DNA of 7,036 bases, taken from JADGHX01 sp040255575 (GTDB lineage: Bacteria; Pseudomonadota; Gammaproteobacteria; Steroidobacterales; Steroidobacteraceae). The position numbers and the translations under genes were made by a program. The DNA is taken from assembly GCA_040255575.1 (NCBI GenBank), contig JBDZVF010000343.1, forward strand, positions 1-7,036, in the 5' to 3' direction. The notes beneath the pieces were generated by a model. It made no database searches. It was not told the origin of the DNA and worked only from the letters and a program-made list of their open reading frames with translations. Of this stretch, positions 1 through 5,489 are shown in pieces (the first letter of the stretch is position 1; every line of letters begins with the position of its first letter).

Positions 1-349
1 GCACGCCGTCGCCGATCACGTGGCCGTTCTCGTTAACCGGCACGTACTGCTTGGCGAGGTTCACCTCGAAGTTGGCCACGCTGTTGATCGCGGTGTCCCG
101 GATCACGTTGATGGCATCCGGCCCACGCAGGATTACGTTGTCCATGTGATGCGACTGGTCGAACAGCACGGCGGTCTCGCGCCACGCCTTCTGCTCGAGT
201 CGCCAGCTCGAGAACTCCGAAGAAACGACGGGAACGATGTACGCGGGGTTCTGCGCATTGCGCAGGACTTCGACGATGTTGCCGTTCGCGGCATCCATCA
301 CGTCCTGCAGCGAGCGGGGCTTCGGAGAAGGGGTCTTCGGGTCGGTCAC
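1..349 (-). CDS. LigM/DesA-like tetrahydrofolate-dependent aromatic O-demethylase, N-terminal part (gene runs off the left edge)
   Basis: The 116 visible residues belong to the glycine-cleavage T-protein (aminomethyltransferase) fold and look like the N-terminus of the vanillate/syringate O-demethylases LigM and DesA. From memory of LigM, the stretches FSSWRLEQKAWRETAVLFDQ (residues 46-65), SHHM (66-69), LRGPDAI (74-80), INS (88-90) and AKQYVPVNENGHVIGDG (99-115) line up in order with few gaps. These enzymes move a methyl group from a methoxylated aromatic to tetrahydrofolate in the cytoplasm; no export signal is seen. LigM is roughly 470 residues, so about three quarters of the gene is missing. 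The GTG start is chosen because AGGAG lies 9 bases upstream and the next in-frame codon block upstream ends at the stop of the preceding gene. It follows the cyclase gene by 30 bases, so it is probably the fourth gene of the operon. Substrate is unknown; another demethylase of the DmdA/T-protein group is the main alternative. Confidence 0.85.
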   Translation of the reverse strand, partial: MTDPKTPSPKPRSLQDVMDAANGNIVEVLRNAQNPAYIVPVVSSEFSSWRLEQKAWRETAVLFDQSHHMDNVILRGPDAINVIRDTAINSVANFEVNLAKQYVPVNENGHVIGDGV

Positions 350-358
350 GTCTTGGGG

Positions 359-363
359 CTCCT
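359..363 (-). promoter_or_regulatory. Ribosome binding site of the demethylase gene
   Basis: AGGAG on the minus strand sits 9 bases before the GTG at 349. It supports GTG as the start, since no ATG occurs in frame between the stop of the upstream gene and this point. Confidence 0.6.
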
Positions 364-379
364 GAACGGGGCGCGCGTC

Positions 380-1432
380 TCAGAACGCGCAAAGGGGATT
401 CAACGGCGAGGACGTGCCACCCGGCAGGCGCAGCGGCGCCGTCGTCAGGAGGAAATCCCAGCGCCGCAGCTGATTACAGGTTGCGGTGAGCTCGGTGAGC
501 GCGGGCCAGTCGAGAATCGGCATGCCCATCGCGACGAGCGCGATGATGTGAAGCGCCGAGGTGAAGCGCTCGCTCGGATACGGGAGCTTCTCGATGCAGT
601 CCCCGCCGTAAACCGAAACCTGGCGCTTGTGCATCCACTCCACGCATTCGGCATGAAGCCCGGCGCGGGGATACACATCCTGCACGCCGTGCTCGCGCTC
701 CATCGCTTCCATGCCAGTGCGGACGAAGATCGCGTCGCCCGGCTCCACACGCACGTTCTGCTTCTTTTCGGCGGCTTCGAAGTCGGCGACGGTGACGTAC
801 TCGTCCGACTTGTACCAGGGCACGTTGCGAGCGGCCGCCACATCGAGGAGCACGCAGCGGGTGAAGATGCCCTGTCGCATCGCCTGCACCGAGCCCCATT
901 TCGAGCCGGACGCATTCACTGTGTCAGTGCGTTTGCGGTTGTTATAGAAGCGCTCGTCGAGTGAGAAGTGGCACAGCGCGTCGAGGTGGGTAACCGACAT
1001 GCCGTGCGGGGCGAGCGTGATGAAGTCGCTCAGACTGATGCCGTTCCCGTCGTGCAGGATGGCGTGCTGCATCGGGCGTGAGTCGACTTTGCTTTGAAGC
1101 GTCGACAGATCGCGCCCTGCGGAGATCACCTGACCCGTCTTTACCAGCTTCGCAGCCGCGACGCGCTTCTGTGCCGTGATGTAGTTCAGCGTCCCGAGCT
1201 CATCGTCCGCGCCCCAGCGGCCGGCGTTGTTGCAGCGGTTGAATATCGCTTCGAGCTCGGCGTCGGTGAGGTCGCGGGCGCGAGTCGTGGTACGAGGGGC
1301 GCGCGAGCGATCCGGCCCTGAGTAGGTGTTGGCGGCTGCACCGCTCGTGGCGGTGTTCTGCGCAAGAAGCGAGGGAGCCGCGGCCAGAAGGCCAGCGGCA
1401 CCGAGAAGATGTCTGCGAGTGAGGTGGGTCAT
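380..1432 (-). CDS. Tat-exported cyclase family protein (kynurenine formamidase-like metal hydrolase)
   Basis: A 350-residue member of the cyclase/kynurenine formamidase family (PF04199), which hydrolyses amide, lactam, ester or lactone bonds using metal bound by His and Asp. The N-terminus has a twin-arginine signal, TRRHLLGAAGLLAAAP (residues 5-20), with likely cleavage near residue 24, predicting a periplasmic product. Family marks are WGADDELGTLNYI (73-85), the metal site HGMSVTHLDALCHF (143-156; H143, H149, D151, H155), GDAIFVRTG (232-240), a C-terminal-half GLHAE (258-262), and the tail PGGTSSPLNPLCAF (337-350). The spacing H-x5-H-x-D-x3-H differs from H-x3-H-x-D-x3-H of classical kynurenine formamidases and matches, from memory, the longer 320-350-residue subgroup. 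The ATG has TAGGA 5 bases upstream. It lies 29 bases after the molybdenum subunit gene, implying co-transcription and perhaps action on that enzyme's product. Substrate unknown; a true kynurenine formamidase is unlikely given length, export signal and neighbours. Confidence 0.9.
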   Translation of the reverse strand: MTHLTRRHLLGAAGLLAAAPSLLAQNTATSGAAANTYSGPDRSRAPRTTTRARDLTDAELEAIFNRCNNAGRWGADDELGTLNYITAQKRVAAAKLVKTGQVISAGRDLSTLQSKVDSRPMQHAILHDGNGISLSDFITLAPHGMSVTHLDALCHFSLDERFYNNRKRTDTVNASGSKWGSVQAMRQGIFTRCVLLDVAAARNVPWYKSDEYVTVADFEAAEKKQNVRVEPGDAIFVRTGMEAMEREHGVQDVYPRAGLHAECVEWMHKRQVSVYGGDCIEKLPYPSERFTSALHIIALVAMGMPILDWPALTELTATCNQLRRWDFLLTTAPLRLPGGTSSPLNPLCAF

Positions 1433-1461
1433 GCGAGTCCTAAGAGAACCTCAATGGCGTT

Positions 1462-3711
1462 TCAGGCGCGGAGCAGGGCGGTTATTGCTTCGGGCCGGAT
1501 CGGGAGCGTGCGCACGCGCACACCGATCGCGGCAAAGATCGCGTTGCCGATGGCGGGTGCCACCACGGTGGTGGATGGCTCGCCGAGGCCGACCGCCGTA
1601 TGCGGGCTTTCGATCAGCTCGATATCGAGATCGGGAACATCCGCAAGGCGCAGTGGCGTGTACGTGTTGAGGTTCGTGTCCCGAACCTGACCGTGGTGGA
1701 ACTCGGTGCCCTCATGCAGCGCCATGCTGAGGCCCCAGAGCGTCGCGCCTTCGATCTGCGCCCGCGCACCGTCCGGGTGAACGATGATCCCGGCATCGAC
1801 CACCATCGTGATCTTCTCGACCTTCACGACACCGGTTTGCCGATCCACACGTACCTGTGCGACACACGCGGTCCAGGTGGGCATCTCGCGTTCCTGTCCG
1901 AACGTCGTCGCGATTCCGCGGCCCGTGTCGCTGGGAAGCGGCTTGCCCCAGCCGGATCGCGCGGCCGCGCGCTTCAGCACGTTCGCTTGCCGCGAGGCCC
2001 CGCCAACGGAGTTCGGAGACGTGCCTGCGTTCCGGCCCGTGGGCTTCAGCAGTTCGAGGCGCAGCGCCAATGGATCCTTCGCGACTGAATGCGCTGCTTC
2101 GTCCATGAACGATTCGAGCGCCCAGTTCGTCCAGCCCGGACCGACGGAACGCAGCCAGCCAGGCACGAACGAGCGCATCGCGAGATCGTTGGAAATGGCC
2201 CGGACACGGTGCTTGCCCGTGTCGTACCAGTGATCCGCGCCGTTGATCGAGAACTGATCGAAAGGCTGGCCGTTGAGTCCCGGCGAGAGCGCGCTCGGCG
2301 CCATGGCCTGTGTCGGCCAGCCTGCCGCGGCATGTTGTTCCATCCCGGTGATCCGGCCCGTTGCATCGAACGCCATACGCATGCGCTGAACGGAGGGGGA
2401 GCGGAAGCAGTCGAGCTGCGCGTCGTCTTCCCGCGTGCACTGGAACTTCACGGGTTTGCCAATGGCCTTGGCAGCGAGCGCCGCCAGTACAGCGTAATCC
2501 CCGTAGAGCCGGCGCCCGAACCCGCCGCCGAGGGCGTAGGTTCGCATCACGACCTTCTCTTCCGGCACACCCAGCGCCTTGGCGAGCGTGGGCAGTATCA
2601 GCGACTGCCACTGGCTACCCGTGTGGATTTCCCAGGTGCCATCTTTCTCGAAGGCGAGCGCGTTGACCGGCTCGAGCTGGAAGTGCAGAACCGAGTGCGT
2701 GAGATAAGTGCTTTCGAGTGTCCTGGCGGCGCTCGCGAAGGCTTCATCCACGCCTTCATCCGCGCGCATGAGAGAGCCCGCATCGCTCGTGCGGATCAGT
2801 TGCTCGGCACGATCCAGCAGATCCTGCTCCGTCACATCCGCGGCGGCACCTTTGCTCCACTCGACGCGAATGCTGGAGACGACCTTGTTCAGCGTCGCGA
2901 ACGAGTCGCCGTAGGCGATGACCCAGCCGGGCGCCGTGCCGGAAGGATCCTCCAGCGTCCGAATGCCGGCGTATCCGGGGATGTCACGCGCCGCGCTGTC
3001 GTCGATCGAGAGTGCGCGCGAACCGAACCGCGTCGGGGGCATGATGGCTCGTGCGTAGAGCATGCCTTCGACGCGCGCGTCGATGCCGTAGCGCGCGGAG
3101 CCATCCACTTTCTGCGGAATATCGAGTGCGCGGGTTTCCCGGCCGATCAGCCGTCTTTCTGCGGGCTTCTTCAGCACCAGGTGCTTCAGCTCCTCAGGCG
3201 AGTAGCGCCGGCTGAGATCGCCTCGCTGGACGATCTCGGCGTAGGTGATGGATTTTTTTCCGGACCGCACGACGCTGTCCCGCGCCCGACAGCTGCTTGC
3301 CGGTACTCCGAGAAGCTTTGCACCGGCATCAATCAAGGTGAGGCGGCCTGCCGCGCCGGCTCGGCTCAGCAGATCGAAATTGCTCCAGACGGACCAGCTG
3401 CCGCCGGTGAGCAGCGTTCCCCACTTCGGATGCGTGTCGACATATTCAACGCGCACGGAAGCCCAGGTCGCTTCCAGCTCTTCGGCAAGGATCCGCGCCA
3501 GGGCCGTGCCGACGTGCTGGCCCATCTCGGCTTCCGCGATACATACGGTCACGGTCCCGCTGCCGTCGATGCGATACCAGATATCGGGCTCGAACGTTTT
3601 CCCGGCACCGGCGGATGTGTGCGCCAGGGCCTCACTCGCGCCGGTGAACGCAAGCGTCACGCCGGTTGCGGCGCTCGTGATCAGGAAGCCGCGGCGTGAA
3701 AGGCTAGCCAT
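1462..3711 (-). CDS. Molybdopterin-binding large subunit of a xanthine dehydrogenase-family oxidoreductase (IorB-like)
   Basis: A 749-residue catalytic subunit of the molybdenum hydroxylase family, most like the isoquinoline 1-oxidoreductase beta subunit (IorB) and related periplasmic aldehyde dehydrogenases. It uses molybdenum-cytosine/pterin cofactor and water to hydroxylate N-heteroaromatics or oxidise aldehydes. The N-terminus SRRGFLITSAATGVTLAF (residues 5-22) is a Tat signal with cleavage near ALA (28-30). Cofactor motifs occur in order: QLEPVNALAF (345-354), ALGGGFGRRLYGDY (393-406), GWLRSVGPG (518-526), IEGATLWGLSMALHEG (653-668) and GLGEPSTTVVAPAIGNAIF (708-726), where Glu711 corresponds to the catalytic glutamate of the family. 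The motifs are intact and the length is usual for IorB-type proteins. The ATG overlaps the end of the [2Fe-2S] gene by 8 bases and has no clear Shine-Dalgarno, which points to translational coupling. No FAD or cytochrome partner gene is in the window, so the electron acceptor is unknown. The substrate cannot be read from the sequence. Confidence 0.93.
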   Translation of the reverse strand: MASLSRRGFLITSAATGVTLAFTGASEALAHTSAGAGKTFEPDIWYRIDGSGTVTVCIAEAEMGQHVGTALARILAEELEATWASVRVEYVDTHPKWGTLLTGGSWSVWSNFDLLSRAGAAGRLTLIDAGAKLLGVPASSCRARDSVVRSGKKSITYAEIVQRGDLSRRYSPEELKHLVLKKPAERRLIGRETRALDIPQKVDGSARYGIDARVEGMLYARAIMPPTRFGSRALSIDDSAARDIPGYAGIRTLEDPSGTAPGWVIAYGDSFATLNKVVSSIRVEWSKGAAADVTEQDLLDRAEQLIRTSDAGSLMRADEGVDEAFASAARTLESTYLTHSVLHFQLEPVNALAFEKDGTWEIHTGSQWQSLILPTLAKALGVPEEKVVMRTYALGGGFGRRLYGDYAVLAALAAKAIGKPVKFQCTREDDAQLDCFRSPSVQRMRMAFDATGRITGMEQHAAAGWPTQAMAPSALSPGLNGQPFDQFSINGADHWYDTGKHRVRAISNDLAMRSFVPGWLRSVGPGWTNWALESFMDEAAHSVAKDPLALRLELLKPTGRNAGTSPNSVGGASRQANVLKRAAARSGWGKPLPSDTGRGIATTFGQEREMPTWTACVAQVRVDRQTGVVKVEKITMVVDAGIIVHPDGARAQIEGATLWGLSMALHEGTEFHHGQVRDTNLNTYTPLRLADVPDLDIELIESPHTAVGLGEPSTTVVAPAIGNAIFAAIGVRVRTLPIRPEAITALLRA
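3704..3711 (-). other. 8-base gene overlap (ATGGCTAG), probable translational coupling
   Basis: On the minus strand the ATG of the large subunit and the TAG of the small subunit share ATGGCTAG in different frames. A ribosome ending the small subunit could restart on the large one, which would keep the two subunits at equal amounts. Confidence 0.7.
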
Positions 3712-4183
3712 TCGCGTTGCCCGCGGATCGCGTCCGCTTCATTTCCAGGGCGGCAAGCCGGATGGCCTTGCGGATGCGGATATACGCCATGCACCGACAG
3801 AGGTTGCCGGTCATCCCCGCATCGATATCGGCGTCCGACGCATCCGGGTTCGCCTCGAGGATCGAGACGGCCTGCATGATCTGGCCAGACTGGCAATAGC
3901 CGCACTGAGGTGTCTGCGCTTCGATCCAGGCCTTCTGCACGGGGTGATCCTGCAGCCCTTCGATCGTGGCGACTCGATTACGAGCCACGGCGGAAAGAGG
4001 GGTCAGGCACGCGCGGATCGCCCGGCCGTTGAGGTGGACGGTGCATGCCCCGCACATTCCGATGCCGCAGCCGAACTTCGTTCCGGTGAGGCCGAGGTGG
4101 TCGCGAAGCGCCCAGAGCAGTGGGGTGTCGTCCGGGAGGTCGAGGTCGACGGGCCGGCCGTTGAGTTCGAAGGCGATGGACAT
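3704..4183 (-). CDS. [2Fe-2S] iron-sulfur small subunit of the molybdenum hydroxylase (IorA-like)
   Basis: A 159-residue electron-transfer subunit with two [2Fe-2S] domains, as in IorA, CoxS and the XDH N-terminus. The N-terminal plant-type ferredoxin domain binds its cluster with C39, C44, C47 and C59 (FGCGIGMCGACTVHLNG, then RACL). The helical domain binds the second with C94, C97, C129 and C131 (QCGYCQSGQIM and GNLCRC). All eight cysteines are present, and the length is typical of about 150-170 residues. The start at 4183 (MSIAFELNGR) is chosen because the family begins about here; the longer reading frame back to 4297 adds 38 residues without family character. No Shine-Dalgarno precedes this ATG. 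The protein has no export signal, so, as is thought for Tat-exported multisubunit enzymes, it would cross the membrane folded with the large subunit. It is the first gene of the operon and faces the AraC-type regulator across 247 bases. Confidence 0.93.
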   Translation of the reverse strand: MSIAFELNGRPVDLDLPDDTPLLWALRDHLGLTGTKFGCGIGMCGACTVHLNGRAIRACLTPLSAVARNRVATIEGLQDHPVQKAWIEAQTPQCGYCQSGQIMQAVSILEANPDASDADIDAGMTGNLCRCMAYIRIRKAIRLAALEMKRTRSAGNANG

Positions 4184-4237
4184 GATGGGGCATAGATAGC
4201 ACCGCCCCGTTGTCGTCTCTTTCCCGCAAGCGACGCC

Positions 4238-4256
4238 TCGTCTTGATGAAAGACGA
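4238..4256. promoter_or_regulatory. Perfect inverted repeat, candidate operator
   Basis: TCGTCTT, a 5-base spacer GATGA, then AAGACGA: 7-base arms with no mismatch. It sits 55 bases upstream of the [2Fe-2S] subunit start. Another TCGTCT occurs 25 bases away at 4213, so the arms may be half-sites for the adjacent regulator. A role in binding is inferred; AraC-type proteins often prefer direct repeats, so another repressor or chance are alternatives. Confidence 0.35.
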
Positions 4257-4313
4257 ACCGCTCCCGGCGGGCGTCTCGTTTGCAGGCCGGCCTCCATACC
4301 GGGCTGGGCCGGA

Positions 4314-4341
4314 TTGACTTTTTCCCGCGGCTGAGACTAAG
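4314..4341 (+). promoter_or_regulatory. Possible sigma-70 promoter of the AraC-type regulator gene
   Basis: TTGACT at 4314-4319 matches five of six bases of the -35 consensus. A 16-base spacer leads to ACTAAG at 4336-4341, which is a poor -10 with only the central TAA matching. It would give a leader of about 80 bases. Weak -10 boxes are usual in activator-dependent or autoregulated genes, but the call is tentative. Confidence 0.3.
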
Positions 4342-4383
4342 TACCGCAGCGACTGAGGAGGCAACCGAGCTCAGCGCACACTG

Positions 4384-4428
4384 ATGGCCAAAGTAGAAGA
4401 ACTCGGCAGCAACGCGCGCCGGGGGTAG
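4384..4428 (+). CDS. Possible 14-codon upstream reading frame (leader peptide) before the regulator
   Basis: ATG at 4384 opens a frame encoding MAKVEELGSNARRG and stops at TAG 4426-4428, two bases before the regulator ATG. The closeness would allow coupled re-initiation. Its own start lacks a well placed Shine-Dalgarno: the only strong one, GAGGAGG at 4355-4361, is 22 bases away. It may be a chance frame. Confidence 0.2.
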   Translation: MAKVEELGSNARRG

Positions 4429-4430
4429 AC

Positions 4431-5399
4431 ATGCTGACCTATACCATCGGCACGAACGGCTCCAATGCGGAACGGGCGAACCTGCATCAGGTGATGCAGG
4501 AAGTCTTCGGGCATAACTGGGACGTGACGCCTGTGGGTTCCTCCAAGTTCCGCATGGTCGTGAAGTCAGTCCAGTTCGGCCGCATGAACCTGTCCCAGGC
4601 GACGCTCTCGCAGGCGCAGGTTTCGAACCTGGGTCGGGCGTGTGCGGACGAGTCCGATCACTCCTATAACGTGTATCTCTCGAATCGCCGGCACAGCATC
4701 GTGAGCGGAAGCCGGATGCTCGTGCTGGAGCCGGGGGATGTGACCGTCACGGGTTCCGCGACGGCGGTATCGATCACGACCAAGGAGCCGTATTCGACCA
4801 TCGGGCTGACCGTGCCGGGCAGCCTGCTGCGCACGTACGTTCCCGATCCAGAGAGCCTCGTCGGCGTGCGTTTCCCGGGCAAAACGGGCTTTTCGAAGAT
4901 CGTGTCCTACATGCTGCTCACGATGTGGGAGCACGCGGAATCGCGGAATTTCGGCGCGGTCGGCGCCGACCTCGCGAGCAACATGCTCGCGATCCTCGCC
5001 GCCAGTCGCGAGGTGGGCCGCGACCGGGAAGCGGCCGAGCAGGCCGACGTGCTCGTGAAGCAGGAGAAGATCAAGCACGCCATCAACCAGAGCCTGCGCA
5101 AGCCCGACCTGTGCGTCGGCGATCTCGCGAAACAGTTCGGCTGCTCGGTGCGCTATATCCAGCGGCTCTTCTCGGAAGAGGACTGCACGGTGTCCAAGTA
5201 CATCCGTCGCCAGCGCCTCGAGGGCTGCAAACGCCAGCTCGCCGACGCGGCGTGGCTCCATCACAGCATCACGGAAATCGCCTTCAACTGGGGCTTCAAC
5301 AGCTCCGCGCACTTTTCCCGCGTGTTCCGGGAAGAGTACGGGATCAGCGCGCGCGAGTTCCGCAAGCAGGCACTGAAGGGGCTGAGCTACTATCAGTAG
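4431..5399 (+). CDS. AraC/XylS-family transcriptional regulator (FeaR-like N-terminal domain)
   Basis: A 322-residue regulator. Residues about 40-200 resemble the AraC-binding-like domain found in FeaR/NimR-type proteins (PF14525): VKSVQFGRMNLSQATLS, DHSYNVYLSN, then a GSRMLVLEPGDVTV beta turn (93-106) and a helical part with LLTMWEHAE (162-170). The C-terminal AraC DNA-binding domain has two helix-turn-helix motifs: the first about 228-250 (VGDLAKQFGCSVRYIQRLF), the second about 279-300 with SITEIAFNWGFNSSAHFSRVFR, followed by the family signature EEYGISAREFRKQ. The ATG at 4431 has GGGGGT 5 bases upstream. Length is usual for this group. Because it is divergent from the molybdenum hydroxylase operon, it most likely activates that operon in response to the substrate or a pathway intermediate, and may control itself; this is inference from position. 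The effector is unknown. No terminator is evident in the 90 bases after the gene. Confidence 0.92.
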   Translation: MLTYTIGTNGSNAERANLHQVMQEVFGHNWDVTPVGSSKFRMVVKSVQFGRMNLSQATLSQAQVSNLGRACADESDHSYNVYLSNRRHSIVSGSRMLVLEPGDVTVTGSATAVSITTKEPYSTIGLTVPGSLLRTYVPDPESLVGVRFPGKTGFSKIVSYMLLTMWEHAESRNFGAVGADLASNMLAILAASREVGRDREAAEQADVLVKQEKIKHAINQSLRKPDLCVGDLAKQFGCSVRYIQRLFSEEDCTVSKYIRRQRLEGCKRQLADAAWLHHSITEIAFNWGFNSSAHFSRVFREEYGISAREFRKQALKGLSYYQ

Positions 5400-5489
5400 C
5401 AGGCTGCCGGGCACGAGGTTCGTTTTCGATCAAGTGCCACCCCACAGCGCAGTCAAGCAAGGCGGCCGCGCCTGGCCGACACTTCGACC

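Larger units (their letters stand above)
4184..4430. promoter_or_regulatory. Divergent intergenic control region
   Basis: The 247 bases separate the minus-strand catabolic operon from the plus-strand AraC-type regulator and must hold promoters for both. It contains a perfect inverted repeat at 4238-4256, TCGTCT direct copies at 4213 and 4238, a near-copy GCGTCT at 4271, a GC-rich 6-base inverted repeat (CCGGCC 4287-4292 / GGCCGG 4307-4312), a -35-like TTGACT at 4314, an orphan GAGGAGG at 4355-4361, and a 14-codon reading frame at 4384. No convincing sigma-70 promoter was found for the minus strand; TATCTA at 4198-4193 lies only 10 bases before the start codon. The divergent layout is a common one for AraC-type activators and their target operons. 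Confidence 0.6.

Noticed and set aside
33..392. 119-codon minus-strand frame near the left edge
   Set aside because: Out of frame with the LigM-like reading frame in the same DNA; its translation is Arg-rich with no family match.
20..964. 314-codon plus-strand frame opposite the demethylase and cyclase genes
   Set aside because: It spans two well-supported minus-strand genes and their gap, with low-complexity Arg/His-rich translation and no recognisable motif.
2089..3699. 536-codon open frame on the plus strand opposite the molybdenum subunit gene
   Set aside because: It is antisense to a gene with intact family motifs, is rich in Arg, Ala and Gly, and shows no domain. It arises from GC-biased third positions.
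4184..4297. N-terminal extension of the [2Fe-2S] subunit
   Set aside because: The 38 extra residues do not resemble the family, and they cross the inverted repeat and control region, so the start at 4183 is preferred.
5460..5473. AGGCG-GCCG-CGCCT hairpin between the regulator and propeller genes as a terminator
   Set aside because: The stem is only 5 base pairs and no run of T follows, so it does not support an intrinsic terminator.
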